Positions 41,576 to 51,142 of a stretch of 64,000 bases of DNA are shown here, in pieces (the stretch's first letter is position 1; each line of letters starts with the position of its first letter). The notes beneath the pieces are model-generated. The model had not been told where the DNA came from. It ran no database searches and saw nothing but the letters and a program-made list of their open reading frames with translations. This DNA comes from an uncultured Selenomonadales bacterium. GTDB lineage: Bacteria > Bacillota > Negativicutes > Selenomonadales > Selenomonadaceae. The translations under genes were made by a program, and so were the position numbers. Location of the stretch: positions 1-64,000 of the forward strand of contig CAMHCS010000005.1 in assembly GCA_946183785.1 (NCBI GenBank), written 5' to 3'.

Positions 41576-43285
41576 TCACGCCTCCGCCCGTATTCGCAAC
41601 GTTTTTTTGATTTCAGCCGCCCGTGCAATCATTTCCTTCGCGTTCGTCAACGAGGCCGCCGTCGCGTCCGCGCCAGACGCCATGCGAGCAATCTCCTTCG
41701 CACGCTCCTTCGGCGGCAATGCACGCACATCGGTGGACGTCTTGCCGTCCTTCGCCGATTTTTCAAGATAATAATGAACGTCCGCCATGCAGGCAATCTG
41801 CGGCAGATGCGTGATGCAGAGCACCTGCTTCCGGCTCGCGACGAGGGCGATGCGCTCGGCGACCATCTGTGCCGTCCGGCCGCCGATACCCGTGTCGATC
41901 TCGTCGAAGACCATGCTCTGCGCTACGGAATCCCCCGCCGCCGCCACGGTCTTAATCGCCAGGGCGATGCGCGAAAGCTCGCCGCCGGATGCGACCTTCG
42001 CCAGCGGCCGCATCTCTTCCCCGGCGTTGGCGGAGAAAAGCATCTCGATTGCATCCGCGCCCCGCGCCGAAAGATTCGATGCGGAAAGCGCGACGTCAAG
42101 CCGCGCGTCGGGCATGCCTAGCGCGACAAGCTGCTCCACTATGGCGGCGGAAAGTTTTTTCGCCGCCGCCTTTCTTTTTTCTGTCAAAAACGCGGCTTGA
42201 CGCTCCGCTTCCGCGCGTGTCTCCGCACATTTTTCCTCCAGCGCAGCCATGCGCTCGTCAAAATTCTCGAAGCCCTCTATTTCTTTTTCAATCTTTTCCC
42301 GGTAGGCAAGCACGTCCTCGATGGACGCCCCATACTTCCGTTCTAGCTTGTCGATGACGTCCATACGGGACTGGAGCGCATCGAGCCGCTCCGGATCGAA
42401 TTCGAGACCGTCCCGATAGCCCTGTACGGCGTAAAAAACTTCCTTGAGCTGGCAGACGGCGTCCTCTACCATCGGCGCCGCCTCGTCGAAGGCCTTGTCA
42501 AACTGCCGGAGCGTCCCAATCCTCCGCTGCAATTCCCCAATCGAAGCGAGAAGTCCCTCGCTTCCTCCGCCGCCCTCCAGAAGCGCGGCGGCCCCTTCGA
42601 CGTTCTCCGTGATGCGCTCGGCATTTGAAAGGCGATTGATCTCCGCTTCCAGTTCCTCATCCTCGTGCAGCCGGAGGTTCGCCTCACCGATTTCCCGCGC
42701 CTGCCATTTCAACATATCCATGCGATCAGCGGAAATATTCGCCGAAGCCTTTATCTCTTCCAATTCCGCCGCCATATCCCGCCACGCGAAGTACGACTCG
42801 ACATAGGAAGACCGCAGCCTCGCTATCGAATCGTCGCTGCCGTCCAGAAGTGCAAATTGGTTTTCCGAGCGAACGAGCGAGAGATTTTCATGCTGGCCGT
42901 GAATATCTACCAGGAATTCGCCGATGGCCCGCAAAGTTCCGAGCGTCACATGGCATCCGTTGACAAGAATGACATTTTTCCCCTTTGTCGCAATCTGTCG
43001 CGTGACAATCAGAGAATCATCCTCATCGTCGATGGCCTGCTCCGCCAAAAGCTCGTGAAGCCTTGTCTCTCCCGAAATGTCGAAAATCGCCTCTACCCGC
43101 AACCAGTCGCACCCTGTACGGATTGCATCGGCGGAAAGGCGATGACCGAGTACCGCGCCGAGGGCGTCGATCAATATAGACTTGCCCGCGCCTGTTTCAC
43201 CCGTCAAAATGTTGAGCCCGCCGTCGAAATTGATCTCGACATGCTCCAGCAGCGCGAAATTCCAAACGGTCAGCGTCCTCAGCAT
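41576..43285 (-). CDS. recN: DNA repair protein RecN
   Basis: A 569-residue SMC-like ATPase. Walker A is GETGAGKSILIDALG (about 28-42). The centre is coiled coil, and the C-terminal half holds VASGGELSRIALAIK and the Walker B region MVFDEIDTGIGGRTAQMVAE. It acts at double-strand breaks on the nucleoid. ATG 43285 follows GGGAGG by 8 bases and overlaps the end of argR by 7 bases, the usual Firmicute order. Confidence 0.96.
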   Translation of the reverse strand: MLRTLTVWNFALLEHVEINFDGGLNILTGETGAGKSILIDALGAVLGHRLSADAIRTGCDWLRVEAIFDISGETRLHELLAEQAIDDEDDSLIVTRQIATKGKNVILVNGCHVTLGTLRAIGEFLVDIHGQHENLSLVRSENQFALLDGSDDSIARLRSSYVESYFAWRDMAAELEEIKASANISADRMDMLKWQAREIGEANLRLHEDEELEAEINRLSNAERITENVEGAAALLEGGGGSEGLLASIGELQRRIGTLRQFDKAFDEAAPMVEDAVCQLKEVFYAVQGYRDGLEFDPERLDALQSRMDVIDKLERKYGASIEDVLAYREKIEKEIEGFENFDERMAALEEKCAETRAEAERQAAFLTEKRKAAAKKLSAAIVEQLVALGMPDARLDVALSASNLSARGADAIEMLFSANAGEEMRPLAKVASGGELSRIALAIKTVAAAGDSVAQSMVFDEIDTGIGGRTAQMVAERIALVASRKQVLCITHLPQIACMADVHYYLEKSAKDGKTSTDVRALPPKERAKEIARMASGADATAASLTNAKEMIARAAEIKKTLRIRAEA

Positions 43286-43764
43286 ACTGCGTTCCTCCCG
43301 GTCAGCTTCTGCATGCGTTCCGCGACGGAGGGCACGACGCGCTCCGGCTTCACGACGGCAAGGATTGTGTCGTCGCCCGCCACCGTTCCGATAATCTCCG
43401 ACCACGCCGCCGCGTCGAGAGCGGAAGCGACAGCGTTTGCCATGCCCGGCAGCGTCCGCAGAACGACGATATTGCCGCTGGCGTCGATGCTCGTAACGGC
43501 ATCGGCAAAAAGACTTTCCAGCCGACTCTCCCTGCGCGTTCCATTCTCCACGTTCGGAACCGCATAACGGGACCGCCCGTCACCCGTCGGCGCTTTGACG
43601 AGCCGAAGCTCTTTGATATCACGGGAAACCGTAGCCTGCGTGACTGCTATATGCGCCCTGCGCAAATGTTCCGCCAAATCTTCCTGCGTCTCAACGATGT
43701 AGTTTTCAACGATTTCCCGTATTTTTTCCTGCCGAAGCGGCTTCGTCCGCTCGTCCTTCTTCAT
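43279..43764 (-). CDS. argR: Arginine repressor
   Basis: A 161-residue ArgR/AhrC protein. An N-terminal winged helix (IREIVENYIVETQEDLAEHL, VTQATVSRDIKELRLVK) and a C-terminal oligomerisation/arginine-binding domain with GTVAGDDTILAV are present. It would control arginine metabolism genes elsewhere; none is in the window. ATG 43764 (MKKDERTK) is preferred over the in-frame ATG at 43803; a GGCGGGC site precedes it. Confidence 0.95.
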   Translation of the reverse strand: MKKDERTKPLRQEKIREIVENYIVETQEDLAEHLRRAHIAVTQATVSRDIKELRLVKAPTGDGRSRYAVPNVENGTRRESRLESLFADAVTSIDASGNIVVLRTLPGMANAVASALDAAAWSEIIGTVAGDDTILAVVKPERVVPSVAERMQKLTGRNAVC

Positions 43765-43817
43765 AAAAACGCCCGCCTTTTCGGAACCAACGAACAAGTC
43801 CATTCATTGTTTCCTTC

Positions 43818-44672
43818 TTACGCATTATATAGTAGCTTTGTGCGAATGGTCTGGTAGTAATTCTTGTCGTCAAACTTTACGATCTTCGCCGGAAACGGCG
43901 CGCGCCGCACAAAAACCGCGTCCCCTGGCCGGATATGGAAGCTCTCCTGCCCGTCGAAGGTAACGATGATGTCCTGATGGAACGCAGCTACGTCAATCCT
44001 GATCTCGTCGTTCTCGTCCATGACGATGGGCCGTGCGTTGAACGTATGCGGGCAAATCGGCGTCATAAGCAGCGCCTTGATCTTCGGATTGACCAACGGG
44101 CCGCCCGCCGAAAGCGAATAAGCCGTCGAACCCGTCGCCGTCGAGACGATCAGCCCGTCCGCTTTGTAGTCCATAACATGAAAGCCGTTCACCGTCAGAC
44201 CGAGCTGGAGCATACGTGCCGCACCGCCCTTCGTGACGACCACGTCGTTGATTGCGTGCCCCAAAAAACATTCCTCTTTTTCCTCGCTCTGCACGAAGCC
44301 CGATATGACCATGCGCTCCTCCAGATGGTAATCGCCGCACAAAATCTTTTCGAGCTTGCTCTCAAGCTCCGTCAGCTCGATGTCCACCAGAAAACCAAAG
44401 GTTCCAATATTGACGCCGCAGACAGGAACGTTTTTTTCATAGACGCGGCGGCAGACGCCAAGCAACGTGCCGTCGCCGCCGAGAGAAAGCGCCATGTCCA
44501 TCGGTTGCTCGTCGATATCGGGAACGCCGTATCCCTCGCAATGAAAAAAAGCTGCGCTGTCCGGCGGAATCATCAGCCGCACGTCCTTATCCCCAAAGAA
44601 GCGAACGATGCGCTCCACCACTTTGGACGCGTCCTGTTTGTCGATATTCGGAAACATCGCGATCCGCTGCAT
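43818..44672 (-). CDS. nadK: NAD kinase
   Basis: A 284-residue enzyme making NADP from NAD in the cytoplasm. The ATP-binding GGDGT motif is in MALSLGGDGTLLG (about 65-77). The substrate-binding region YKADGLIVSTATGSTAYSLSAGG and the late GDAVFVRRAPFPAKIVK are typical. Its ATG shares one base with the tlyA stop. Confidence 0.95.
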   Translation of the reverse strand: MQRIAMFPNIDKQDASKVVERIVRFFGDKDVRLMIPPDSAAFFHCEGYGVPDIDEQPMDMALSLGGDGTLLGVCRRVYEKNVPVCGVNIGTFGFLVDIELTELESKLEKILCGDYHLEERMVISGFVQSEEKEECFLGHAINDVVVTKGGAARMLQLGLTVNGFHVMDYKADGLIVSTATGSTAYSLSAGGPLVNPKIKALLMTPICPHTFNARPIVMDENDEIRIDVAAFHQDIIVTFDGQESFHIRPGDAVFVRRAPFPAKIVKFDDKNYYQTIRTKLLYNA

Positions 44673-45496
44673 TATCTGTCTCCCTTTCCCTTGTCAAGTT
44701 CCTTATGCGCCTCGGTCACAACCGCGTCGATTTTTTCCTCCGTCGCCGCGTCCGTCTCCACTGCTTGCTGCACGAGATGCACGAGGTACTCGATATTTCC
44801 TTCCGGCCCCCTGATCGGCGAAAAAGTCAGCCCCGCCGGAAAAAACCCAATCCCACGGCTGTAGGCAGCGACCTCGCGGATCACCGATCGATGCACCTCG
44901 GGATCGCGGACGACGCCCTTCTTGCCGACGTTGCCGCGCCCCGCTTCAAACTGGGGCTTAATCAAAGCGACAATCTCGCCCGTATCCTTCAAAAGCGCCT
45001 TTACCGGCTCCAACACCTTCGTCAGCGAAATAAACGCGACGTCGATAGAAGCGAAATCGAGAAGCTCTCCTATATCCTCGGGCCGAACGTAGCGGATATT
45101 CGTACGTTCCATATTCACAACGCGCGAATCGCTCCGAAGCTTCCACGCAAGCTGTCCATAGCCGACGTCAATAGCGTAGACCTTCGCCGCGCCGCGCTGG
45201 AGCGCGCAGTCGGTAAAACCGCCCGTCGACGCGCCGATATCGGCGGCGACCTTGCCGTCGATGGCAATCCCGAAGGTCTCCATTGCTTTTTCGAGCTTTA
45301 AGCCGCCGCGGCTCACATAGGGAAGGGCGCTTCCGAGAACGCGAAGCTCCGCCTCCTCCTTGACCATCGTTCCGGCCTTGTCAATCTTTTGCCCGTCCAC
45401 CAGCACGAGCCCCGCCATCAGCGTTGTCTTCGCCTTTTCCCGCGTCTCGACGAGCCCGCGCTTCACCAGCAGCACGTCCAAGCGTTCTTTAGCCAT
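44672..45496 (-). CDS. tlyA: TlyA-family rRNA 2'-O-methyltransferase
   Basis: A 274-residue protein. An N-terminal S4 RNA-binding domain (RLDVLLVKRGLVETREKAKT, KIDKAGTMV) is followed by an FtsJ-like methyltransferase (AADIGASTGGFTDCALQRGA, YAIDVGYGQLAW). It likely methylates ribosomal RNA as in TlyA; some members act as haemolysins by report. ATG 45496 (MAKERLD) overlaps the dxs end by 8 bases. Confidence 0.94.
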   Translation of the reverse strand: MAKERLDVLLVKRGLVETREKAKTTLMAGLVLVDGQKIDKAGTMVKEEAELRVLGSALPYVSRGGLKLEKAMETFGIAIDGKVAADIGASTGGFTDCALQRGAAKVYAIDVGYGQLAWKLRSDSRVVNMERTNIRYVRPEDIGELLDFASIDVAFISLTKVLEPVKALLKDTGEIVALIKPQFEAGRGNVGKKGVVRDPEVHRSVIREVAAYSRGIGFFPAGLTFSPIRGPEGNIEYLVHLVQQAVETDAATEEKIDAVVTEAHKELDKGKGDR

Positions 45497-47378
45497 TATG
45501 CGAAAGCCCCGCCCATTTTTCCATGATTCTCCCCGCAATCTGTTCCGGCAGAAGCCCGCAGGATTCCAAAAGTTTTTTGCGCGCGCCCTGCGGTACGAAT
45601 CGATCGGGAATGCCGACACGCAAAAGCGGAACCTTATGCCCAGCATCCGTCATATATTCCGACACTTCCGAGCCGAAACCGCCCCCTAATGTATTCTCTT
45701 CCAATGTCACGACAAGCTTCATTGACGCGGCGGCCTTGTCGACAGCCTTCGTATCTAAAGGCTTAACAAAGCGCATATTGACAACCGACGCATGGACGCC
45801 CTTTTCTTCCAACAGTGCCGCCGCTCTCCTTGCCGCGTCCACCATCGTACCCACCGCGAGCAAAGCAACGTCGTTTCCTTCCGAAAGCCTCTCGGCCTTG
45901 CCGATCTCAATCTCATGAAAGCCCTCAGAAATCTCGACGCCGAGCCCCGATCCGCGCGGATAGCGGATTGCCGTCGGAGAATCCATGCGCACAGCCGTAT
46001 AAAGCATGTCGCGAAGCTCATTCTCGTCCTTCGGCACAAATACCGTCATGCCCGGCATCGTGCGTAAATACGAAAGATCGAATACGCCGTGATGTGTAGG
46101 CCCGTCTTCCCCCACCAGACCGGCTCTGTCAAGGCAGAGGGTGACCGGCAGTCTTTGCAGGCAGACGTCATGTACCAACTGGTCATAAGCACGCTGTGCA
46201 AAAGTCGAATAAATCGCCGCCACGGGGTGAAGCCCCGCAGCCGCCATACCTGCCGCCAGCGTCACCGCATGTTCCTCTGCGATTCCCACGTCGAAAAAAC
46301 GCTTTGGATAGCGCTCGGCAAATTTTTTCAGCCCCGTGCCGCTGGGCATCGCTGCCGTAATCGCCGTGAGGCTCGGCATTTCCGTCGCCAACTCGATCAA
46401 TGCGTCGCCAAAGACCGACGTATAAGATACGGGCGCGGCCGGATCTTTGTGAACGGCGCCCGTCGCCGCGTCAAATTTCCCGACGCCGTGGAACTTATCC
46501 GGCTCCATTTCCGCCGGCAGATAGCCGCGCCCCTTCTTCGTCCGCAAATGGACGAGAATCGGGCCGTCCATCATGCAGGCCTCGGCGAATACCTCGCGCA
46601 TCAGCCGGATATTGTGGCCGTCGATGGGGCCGATGTAGGTAAAGCCCATCTCCTGGAAAATCCCGCCCGGCACCAGCACGGACTTGACGCCTTCCTTGAT
46701 GTACTCCGCCGTCTTGACCACCGTGTCGCCAATGTGCGGAATACTGCGGAGAAGCCCCTTGATGTCCTCCTTCGCGCGGTTATACTGCGGCGCGACGCGA
46801 ATGCGGGACAAATACTCGCTCATCGCGCCCACGTTGCAGTCGATACTCATACCGTTGTCGTTCAAAACGACGATTAGGTTCGTGCCAAGGTCTCCCGCGT
46901 GGTTCAGCGCCTCGAAGGCCTCGCCGCCGGTCATGGCGCCGTCGCCGATCACCGCGACAACATGCTCTCCGCGTCCCTTGAGATCGCGGGCAATTGCCAT
47001 ACCGAGCGCCGCCGAAATCGACGTGCTGGCGTGACCGACGCCGAACGCGTCGTATTCCGATTCCGCCCGGGACGGAAAGCCGAGAATGCCTTCCCACTGA
47101 CGAAGCCCGGAAAAGCGAGACTGCCGACCAGTCAACAGCTTGTGCGCGTAAGCTTGATGGCCGACATCCCAAACCACTTTGTCCACCGGCAGATGCAGCA
47201 CGCTGTAAAGCGCCAGCGTCAACTCTACCGCGCCAAGGCTCGGCGCGAGATGGCCGCCCGTCCGCGAAACCGTCCGGACAATCGTCTCGCGAATCTCCGC
47301 CGCCAGCGAGTCAAGTTCCTCGACGGACAGCGCATGCAGTTTTTCAGGCTCGTCAATCCGCTCTAAAAGATTTCCCAT
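45489..47378 (-). CDS. dxs: 1-deoxy-D-xylulose-5-phosphate synthase
   Basis: A 629-residue thiamine-diphosphate enzyme of normal length. It condenses pyruvate and glyceraldehyde-3-phosphate in the non-mevalonate isoprenoid pathway. Motifs are VWDVGHQAYAHKLLTG, VIGDGAMTGGEAFEALNHAG (diphosphate binding), FFDVGIAEEHAVTLAAGMA (catalytic Glu) and DRAGLVGEDGPTHHG. It lies next to ispA, so isoprenoid precursors and their chain elongation are encoded together. Confidence 0.96.
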   Translation of the reverse strand: MGNLLERIDEPEKLHALSVEELDSLAAEIRETIVRTVSRTGGHLAPSLGAVELTLALYSVLHLPVDKVVWDVGHQAYAHKLLTGRQSRFSGLRQWEGILGFPSRAESEYDAFGVGHASTSISAALGMAIARDLKGRGEHVVAVIGDGAMTGGEAFEALNHAGDLGTNLIVVLNDNGMSIDCNVGAMSEYLSRIRVAPQYNRAKEDIKGLLRSIPHIGDTVVKTAEYIKEGVKSVLVPGGIFQEMGFTYIGPIDGHNIRLMREVFAEACMMDGPILVHLRTKKGRGYLPAEMEPDKFHGVGKFDAATGAVHKDPAAPVSYTSVFGDALIELATEMPSLTAITAAMPSGTGLKKFAERYPKRFFDVGIAEEHAVTLAAGMAAAGLHPVAAIYSTFAQRAYDQLVHDVCLQRLPVTLCLDRAGLVGEDGPTHHGVFDLSYLRTMPGMTVFVPKDENELRDMLYTAVRMDSPTAIRYPRGSGLGVEISEGFHEIEIGKAERLSEGNDVALLAVGTMVDAARRAAALLEEKGVHASVVNMRFVKPLDTKAVDKAAASMKLVVTLEENTLGGGFGSEVSEYMTDAGHKVPLLRVGIPDRFVPQGARKKLLESCGLLPEQIAGRIMEKWAGLSHNG

Positions 47379-47401
47379 CTTGATTCAATCCAATCCGTGT
47401 T

Positions 47402-48280
47402 TTATCTGTCTCTTGTTACAAGATATTCGGCAAGTTCATCGAGAAACGCCGCGTTTTCTCCCAGCGGATCCAGCGCGCGATGTGCTCTGTCCGCCGCTTT
47501 ACGCGCAAGACGTTTTGCCTCGTCCAGCGAAGTCAGCGTCACATAAGTCGACTTGTGGTTGCGCTCGTCGCTGCCGACGGGTTTCCCGATCGTCGCCTCG
47601 TCTCCCGTCACGTCGAGAATGTCGTCAGTGATCTGGAACGCCAGTCCGAACGCTTCGGCGTATTCCGTCAAGGCCGCCAGCTTCGCCTCGTCAGCCCCCG
47701 CGAGAACCGCGCCGGAGCGCACTGCCGCGCGGAACAGCGCGCCGGTTTTCGCCATATGCATGCGGCGAAGCGTGTCACGGTCGATACGCTTGCCTTCGGA
47801 CTCCAGATCGAGAGCCTGTCCGCCCACCATTCCGTTCGCTCCCGCCGCAATACTGACCTCCCGCACCACGTGCAGAATCGTCTCCGCCGATACGCCTTCC
47901 TGCCGCGTCAGCACTTCGAAGGCCAGGGTCAAAAGCGCGTCCCCCGCCAGCGTAGCGGCACCCGCGCCATACACCTTGTGATTCGTCAGCCGTCCTCGTC
48001 GGTAATCGTCGTCGTCCATCGCCGGAAGATCGTCATGAATCAACGAATAGGTATGAATCATTTCGAGCGCGCAGGCCGAGGGCAAAAAATCCTCGCCGCG
48101 GCCGCCGACCGCGTCCGCCGACGCCATCAAAAGAATCGGCCGCAGCCGCTTCCCCCCCGCCATCAGGCTGTACTTCATCGACTCCGCAAGGCGCGCGTCA
48201 AACGCCTCGTCTTCCCGGAGCTCGCGCAAAAGTCCCGCCTCGACCAATGCGCGCCGTTTCTCCCATTCCGCCTTCAGCAT
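47402..48280 (-). CDS. ispA: Farnesyl-diphosphate-type polyprenyl synthase
   Basis: A 292-residue short-chain prenyl synthase. First Asp-rich motif is SLIHDDLPAMDDDDYRRG (DDxxxxD form of the FPP group, about 83-100). The second is FQITDDILDVTGD (about 225-237). It makes C15 or C20 prenyl diphosphate in the cytoplasm. Its position between dxs and xseB is the usual Firmicute arrangement. Confidence 0.95.
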   Translation of the reverse strand: MLKAEWEKRRALVEAGLLRELREDEAFDARLAESMKYSLMAGGKRLRPILLMASADAVGGRGEDFLPSACALEMIHTYSLIHDDLPAMDDDDYRRGRLTNHKVYGAGAATLAGDALLTLAFEVLTRQEGVSAETILHVVREVSIAAGANGMVGGQALDLESEGKRIDRDTLRRMHMAKTGALFRAAVRSGAVLAGADEAKLAALTEYAEAFGLAFQITDDILDVTGDEATIGKPVGSDERNHKSTYVTLTSLDEAKRLARKAADRAHRALDPLGENAAFLDELAEYLVTRDR

Positions 48281-48281
48281 C

Positions 48282-48536
48282 TTATTCTCCTTCGATTTTC
48301 AGCTCCAGAGCTTCCGTCTCGCCCGTCTTTTCTTTCACAAGCAAATCCATCGCTTTCTCCGCGCGCTCCAGAGATTTCATGCATTTCTGCGAAAGCCGGA
48401 TGCCCCGACTGTAATTCTCCATCAAATCGGCAAGGCTCGGCTCGCCGGATTCCATCTGCTCAACAATCGCCTCAAGCTCCGCCAGCGATTCCTCAAAGGA
48501 CGCTTCCTTCACCGCTTCCTTTCGCGCCGCCATCAT
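48282..48536 (-). CDS. xseB: Exodeoxyribonuclease VII small subunit
   Basis: An 84-residue helical protein with the family core FEESLAELEAIVEQMESGEP and LADLMENYSRGIRLSQKCMKSLE. It partners XseA in single-strand DNA degradation. The first of two adjacent ATG codons (48536) overlaps the xseA stop (ATGA) and has AGGAGG 6 bases before it. It ends 1 base before ispA. Confidence 0.95.
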   Translation of the reverse strand: MMAARKEAVKEASFEESLAELEAIVEQMESGEPSLADLMENYSRGIRLSQKCMKSLERAEKAMDLLVKEKTGETEALELKIEGE

Positions 48537-49744
48537 CTTTTTCCTCCTCGCTCCACTTCCCGCACGTCTGCGTGAACGCGCCCGTCAGCCAAAATCACCG
48601 TCAGCCTGTCGCCTTTTTGCGTCTCGGCGACCGACCGTACAATCTTTTCGTCCGTATTTTCCACGACGCCGTATCCTCGCCGCAGCATGCGGATCGGATT
48701 CAAAAGCTCCAACCGATCCATCGTCAAATCGAGCCGCTGCTGCTTTTCGCGAAAACGCTGCCAAACGCCTGCGGAAAAGCGCTCGGAAACGCGGGCCAGC
48801 CGCTCCCGCTTGGCATCGACGATTCGCTGCGGCGTCGCCATCGCCCTGCGGCGCAGGCACATCAAAAGCTTCATGCGCTTCGCGTTCATCCATCGATTCC
48901 GCACCCCCGAAAGGCGCGCCGTCAATCCGGAAACTCGGGCCGTCAGTTCCCGTACATCCGGGACTGCAAGTTCCGCCGCCTGCGACGGCGTCGCCGCGCG
49001 CACGTCCGCCGCCAGGTCGGATAGCGTGTAGTCCGTTTCGTGCCCCACTGCGGAAATCACCGGAATCTTCGACGCGTAAATCGCGCGGACGACCTCCTCG
49101 GTGTTGAAGGACCAAAGGTCCTCCGCCGAGCCGCCGCCCCGCCCGACAATCATCACGTCAACGGGGAATTTTTCATTGAAATAACGGATTCCTGCCGCCA
49201 CCCCCGCCGCCGACGTCTCGCCCTGCACCTGCACCGGGTACAGCACAAGCCGCACCGACGGAAACCGCCGCTTTGACACGCGGTAAATATCGCGAAGCAC
49301 CGCCCCCGAGAGCGAAGTCACGACGCCGATTGTCGCAGGCATCTTCGGCAACGGCACCTTGTGCGCCGCGTCAAACAGCCCCTCCGCCGTCAGCTTTTCC
49401 TTGATCTGCTGGAACGCTGCGGCAAGATCTCCCGTTCCTTCGGGAATCATCGTCTCCACATAAAGCTGGTAGACGCCGCCGGCCTCGTAAATGCGAATTC
49501 CGCCGCCGGCGATGACCTGCATGCCATCCTTCGGCTGAAAACGAAGGCCCTTGTCGCGCCATGAAAACATCACGCACTTCAGGCAGGCGTCTTTATCCTT
49601 CAGCGTAAAATACGCGTGCCCTGAACGATACGCGTTGAAATTGGAAATCTCGCCGCGCACCATGATATTGCGAAGAATCGGATCGCCCGCAAGCAAATTC
49701 CGTATCCACTTCGTAACCTCGCCGACACTGTGAACGGTTCCCAT
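48533..49744 (-). CDS. xseA: Exodeoxyribonuclease VII large subunit
   Basis: A 403-residue protein. An N-terminal OB fold (VRGEISNFNAYRSGHAYFTLKD) is followed by the catalytic domain with VVTSLSGAVLRDIYRV, DVMIVGRGGGSAEDLWSFN and ISAVGHETDYTLSDLAADVRAATPSQAAEL. It degrades single-stranded DNA to oligonucleotides. Its start follows GGAGG and lies beyond a terminator after nusB, so xseA may have its own transcription start or depend on read-through. Confidence 0.96.
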   Translation of the reverse strand: MGTVHSVGEVTKWIRNLLAGDPILRNIMVRGEISNFNAYRSGHAYFTLKDKDACLKCVMFSWRDKGLRFQPKDGMQVIAGGGIRIYEAGGVYQLYVETMIPEGTGDLAAAFQQIKEKLTAEGLFDAAHKVPLPKMPATIGVVTSLSGAVLRDIYRVSKRRFPSVRLVLYPVQVQGETSAAGVAAGIRYFNEKFPVDVMIVGRGGGSAEDLWSFNTEEVVRAIYASKIPVISAVGHETDYTLSDLAADVRAATPSQAAELAVPDVRELTARVSGLTARLSGVRNRWMNAKRMKLLMCLRRRAMATPQRIVDAKRERLARVSERFSAGVWQRFREKQQRLDLTMDRLELLNPIRMLRRGYGVVENTDEKIVRSVAETQKGDRLTVILADGRVHADVREVERGGKR

Positions 49745-49765
49745 ACGTCCTCCATGTCTTCATAA

Positions 49766-49799
49766 GAAAAAAGCCAGACCCTTGCTTCGCGGCCCGGCT
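49766..49799 (-). terminator. Terminator-like hairpin after nusB
   Basis: AGCCAGACC (49772-49780) pairs with GGCCCGGCT (49791-49799) using two wobble pairs. On the minus strand TTTTTT follows. Confidence 0.6.
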
Positions 49800-49808
49800 G
49801 ATTCCCTA

Positions 49809-50246
49809 TTACTCCTCCCGCATCATCGTACCTAAAACGCCGTTGACGAATCGGCCCGAATCGTCCGTGCCGAACTTTTTCGCCAGCTCCACAGCCTCGT
49901 TGATGACGATTCCCGGCGTCACATCCGGCTCGTTTTGCAGCTCGTGCACAGCGAGCCGCAAAATGCTCCGGTCGATGCCCGCCATGCGCGGTACCTTCCA
50001 TTCCTTCGACAGCCGCGATAATGTCTCGTCAATCGACGCGAGGCTTTCATACGTTCCCACGAGAAGCGCCCACGCGTACGCGTAGTCCGCCTCTTGGTTC
50101 CGTTCGTCCTGACGTTCCGTCGCTCCGTCCTGCCACGCCGCGTCCAGCGCCTTTTTCCAGTCCTCCCTCGCACCCTCCGGCGGAGGATTCATATCGAGCT
50201 GGAAAAGCGCCTGCATCGCCGCTTCGCGCGCCCGTCTCCGACTCAT
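49809..50246 (-). CDS. nusB: Transcription antitermination factor NusB
   Basis: A 145-residue all-helical protein with the family start RRRAREAAMQALFQLDM and the C-terminal DVTPGIVINEAVELAKKFGTDDSGRFVNGVLG. It acts with NusE on rRNA boxA. The insert after residue 25 (ERQDERNQEADYAYA) is charged but within family variation. Its start overlaps the DUF2273 gene end by 4 bases. A terminator-like hairpin lies directly after it. Confidence 0.95.
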   Translation of the reverse strand: MSRRRAREAAMQALFQLDMNPPPEGAREDWKKALDAAWQDGATERQDERNQEADYAYAWALLVGTYESLASIDETLSRLSKEWKVPRMAGIDRSILRLAVHELQNEPDVTPGIVINEAVELAKKFGTDDSGRFVNGVLGTMMREE

Positions 50247-50509
50247 AACTTCCCTCTTTTTTGGTTAAACAACGTAGTCAAAGTGCGCACGCCGTTCTCC
50301 CGGAGATTTTGCAGCCAACCGTCGTCGGCTTCGTCCACTTTCTGCCCAAGCCAAAGACCGGCCGCAACGCAAATGCCGATAAAAAGCATGTTCCAGAAGC
50401 CGAATAATAGAATCGAAACCGCAATCAGCGCCCCAAAAACGGCGCCCAACACGCAGCCCCGGTGATTCTCCCACGCTTCCTGAAACAGCCTTGCGCATTC
50501 TTCCTTCAT
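50243..50509 (-). CDS. DUF2273-type small membrane protein
   Basis: An 88-residue protein with two hydrophobic segments (CVLGAVFGALIAVSILLFGF and MLFIGICVAAGLWLGQKV), typical of the DUF2273 proteins that accompany Asp23 and AmaP. ATG 50509 (MKEECARL) follows GAGGTGG; a longer in-frame ATG upstream would lie inside amaP without a site. It probably helps anchor the Asp23 complex at the membrane. Confidence 0.88.
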   Translation of the reverse strand: MKEECARLFQEAWENHRGCVLGAVFGALIAVSILLFGFWNMLFIGICVAAGLWLGQKVDEADDGWLQNLRENGVRTLTTLFNQKRGKL

Positions 50510-50522
50510 CTTGCCGACCACC

Positions 50523-51125
50523 TCAGGACACCCGCGACTTCTTCGCCGCGTCTTTGCCCGCAATCTCGGAAATCGAAATATCAATCGCATAATCCGAGAG
50601 GCCAAGCACTTCGTTCATCTGCTCTGATACCGCCGCCCGAACCGCATCCGAAACCTGCACAACATTCTGTCCGCCGCCTAACTGGACGTCGAGGCCGATC
50701 AGGACCTCAGACGACGGCTCCACGCCCTCACCCTTGACGACACGGCGCGACTCAACCTTTGCATTGACTTCCTCAACGCCGTAAACCTTCGCCGCGCTCT
50801 TTTCGGCAAGGCTCGAAACAGCGGACGTCGCGACGCGCACCTCTCCGCCCGCGCCGCGCACCACGACCGCCTCAGGTTCCTTCTGCGCCTTCTCCTGCGT
50901 TTCGCTCTTCGAGCCGCAGGTCAGGCTGCAAGCCGCCAAATGGACACTGATCAGGAACACCAACGCCGCGCCCGCCATCGTTTCCCAGCGGGACAACGCA
51001 AACGCCGTCTCGTTCAGGATCACAGGCACGGGAATCACCGGCAGACAAAGCACGATCACGCCGAGTGCCGCCAGCGCAACGGCCAGCGCATACAGAAACA
51101 GCAAAAACCGATTGAGATATCCCAT
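50523..51125 (-). CDS. amaP: Alkaline-shock membrane anchor protein AmaP
   Basis: A 200-residue protein. Two N-terminal membrane segments (FLLFLYALAVALAALGVIVL and MAGAALVFLISVHLAACSL) precede an Asp23-like domain (RVATSAVSSLAEKSAAKVYGVEEVNAKV, VSDAVRAAVSEQMNEVLGL). In Gram-positive bacteria AmaP anchors Asp23 at the membrane. It lies between asp23 and the DUF2273 gene, as expected. Confidence 0.9.
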   Translation of the reverse strand: MGYLNRFLLFLYALAVALAALGVIVLCLPVIPVPVILNETAFALSRWETMAGAALVFLISVHLAACSLTCGSKSETQEKAQKEPEAVVVRGAGGEVRVATSAVSSLAEKSAAKVYGVEEVNAKVESRRVVKGEGVEPSSEVLIGLDVQLGGGQNVVQVSDAVRAAVSEQMNEVLGLSDYAIDISISEIAGKDAAKKSRVS

Positions 51126-51142
51126 ATTACGCCTTTCCTATC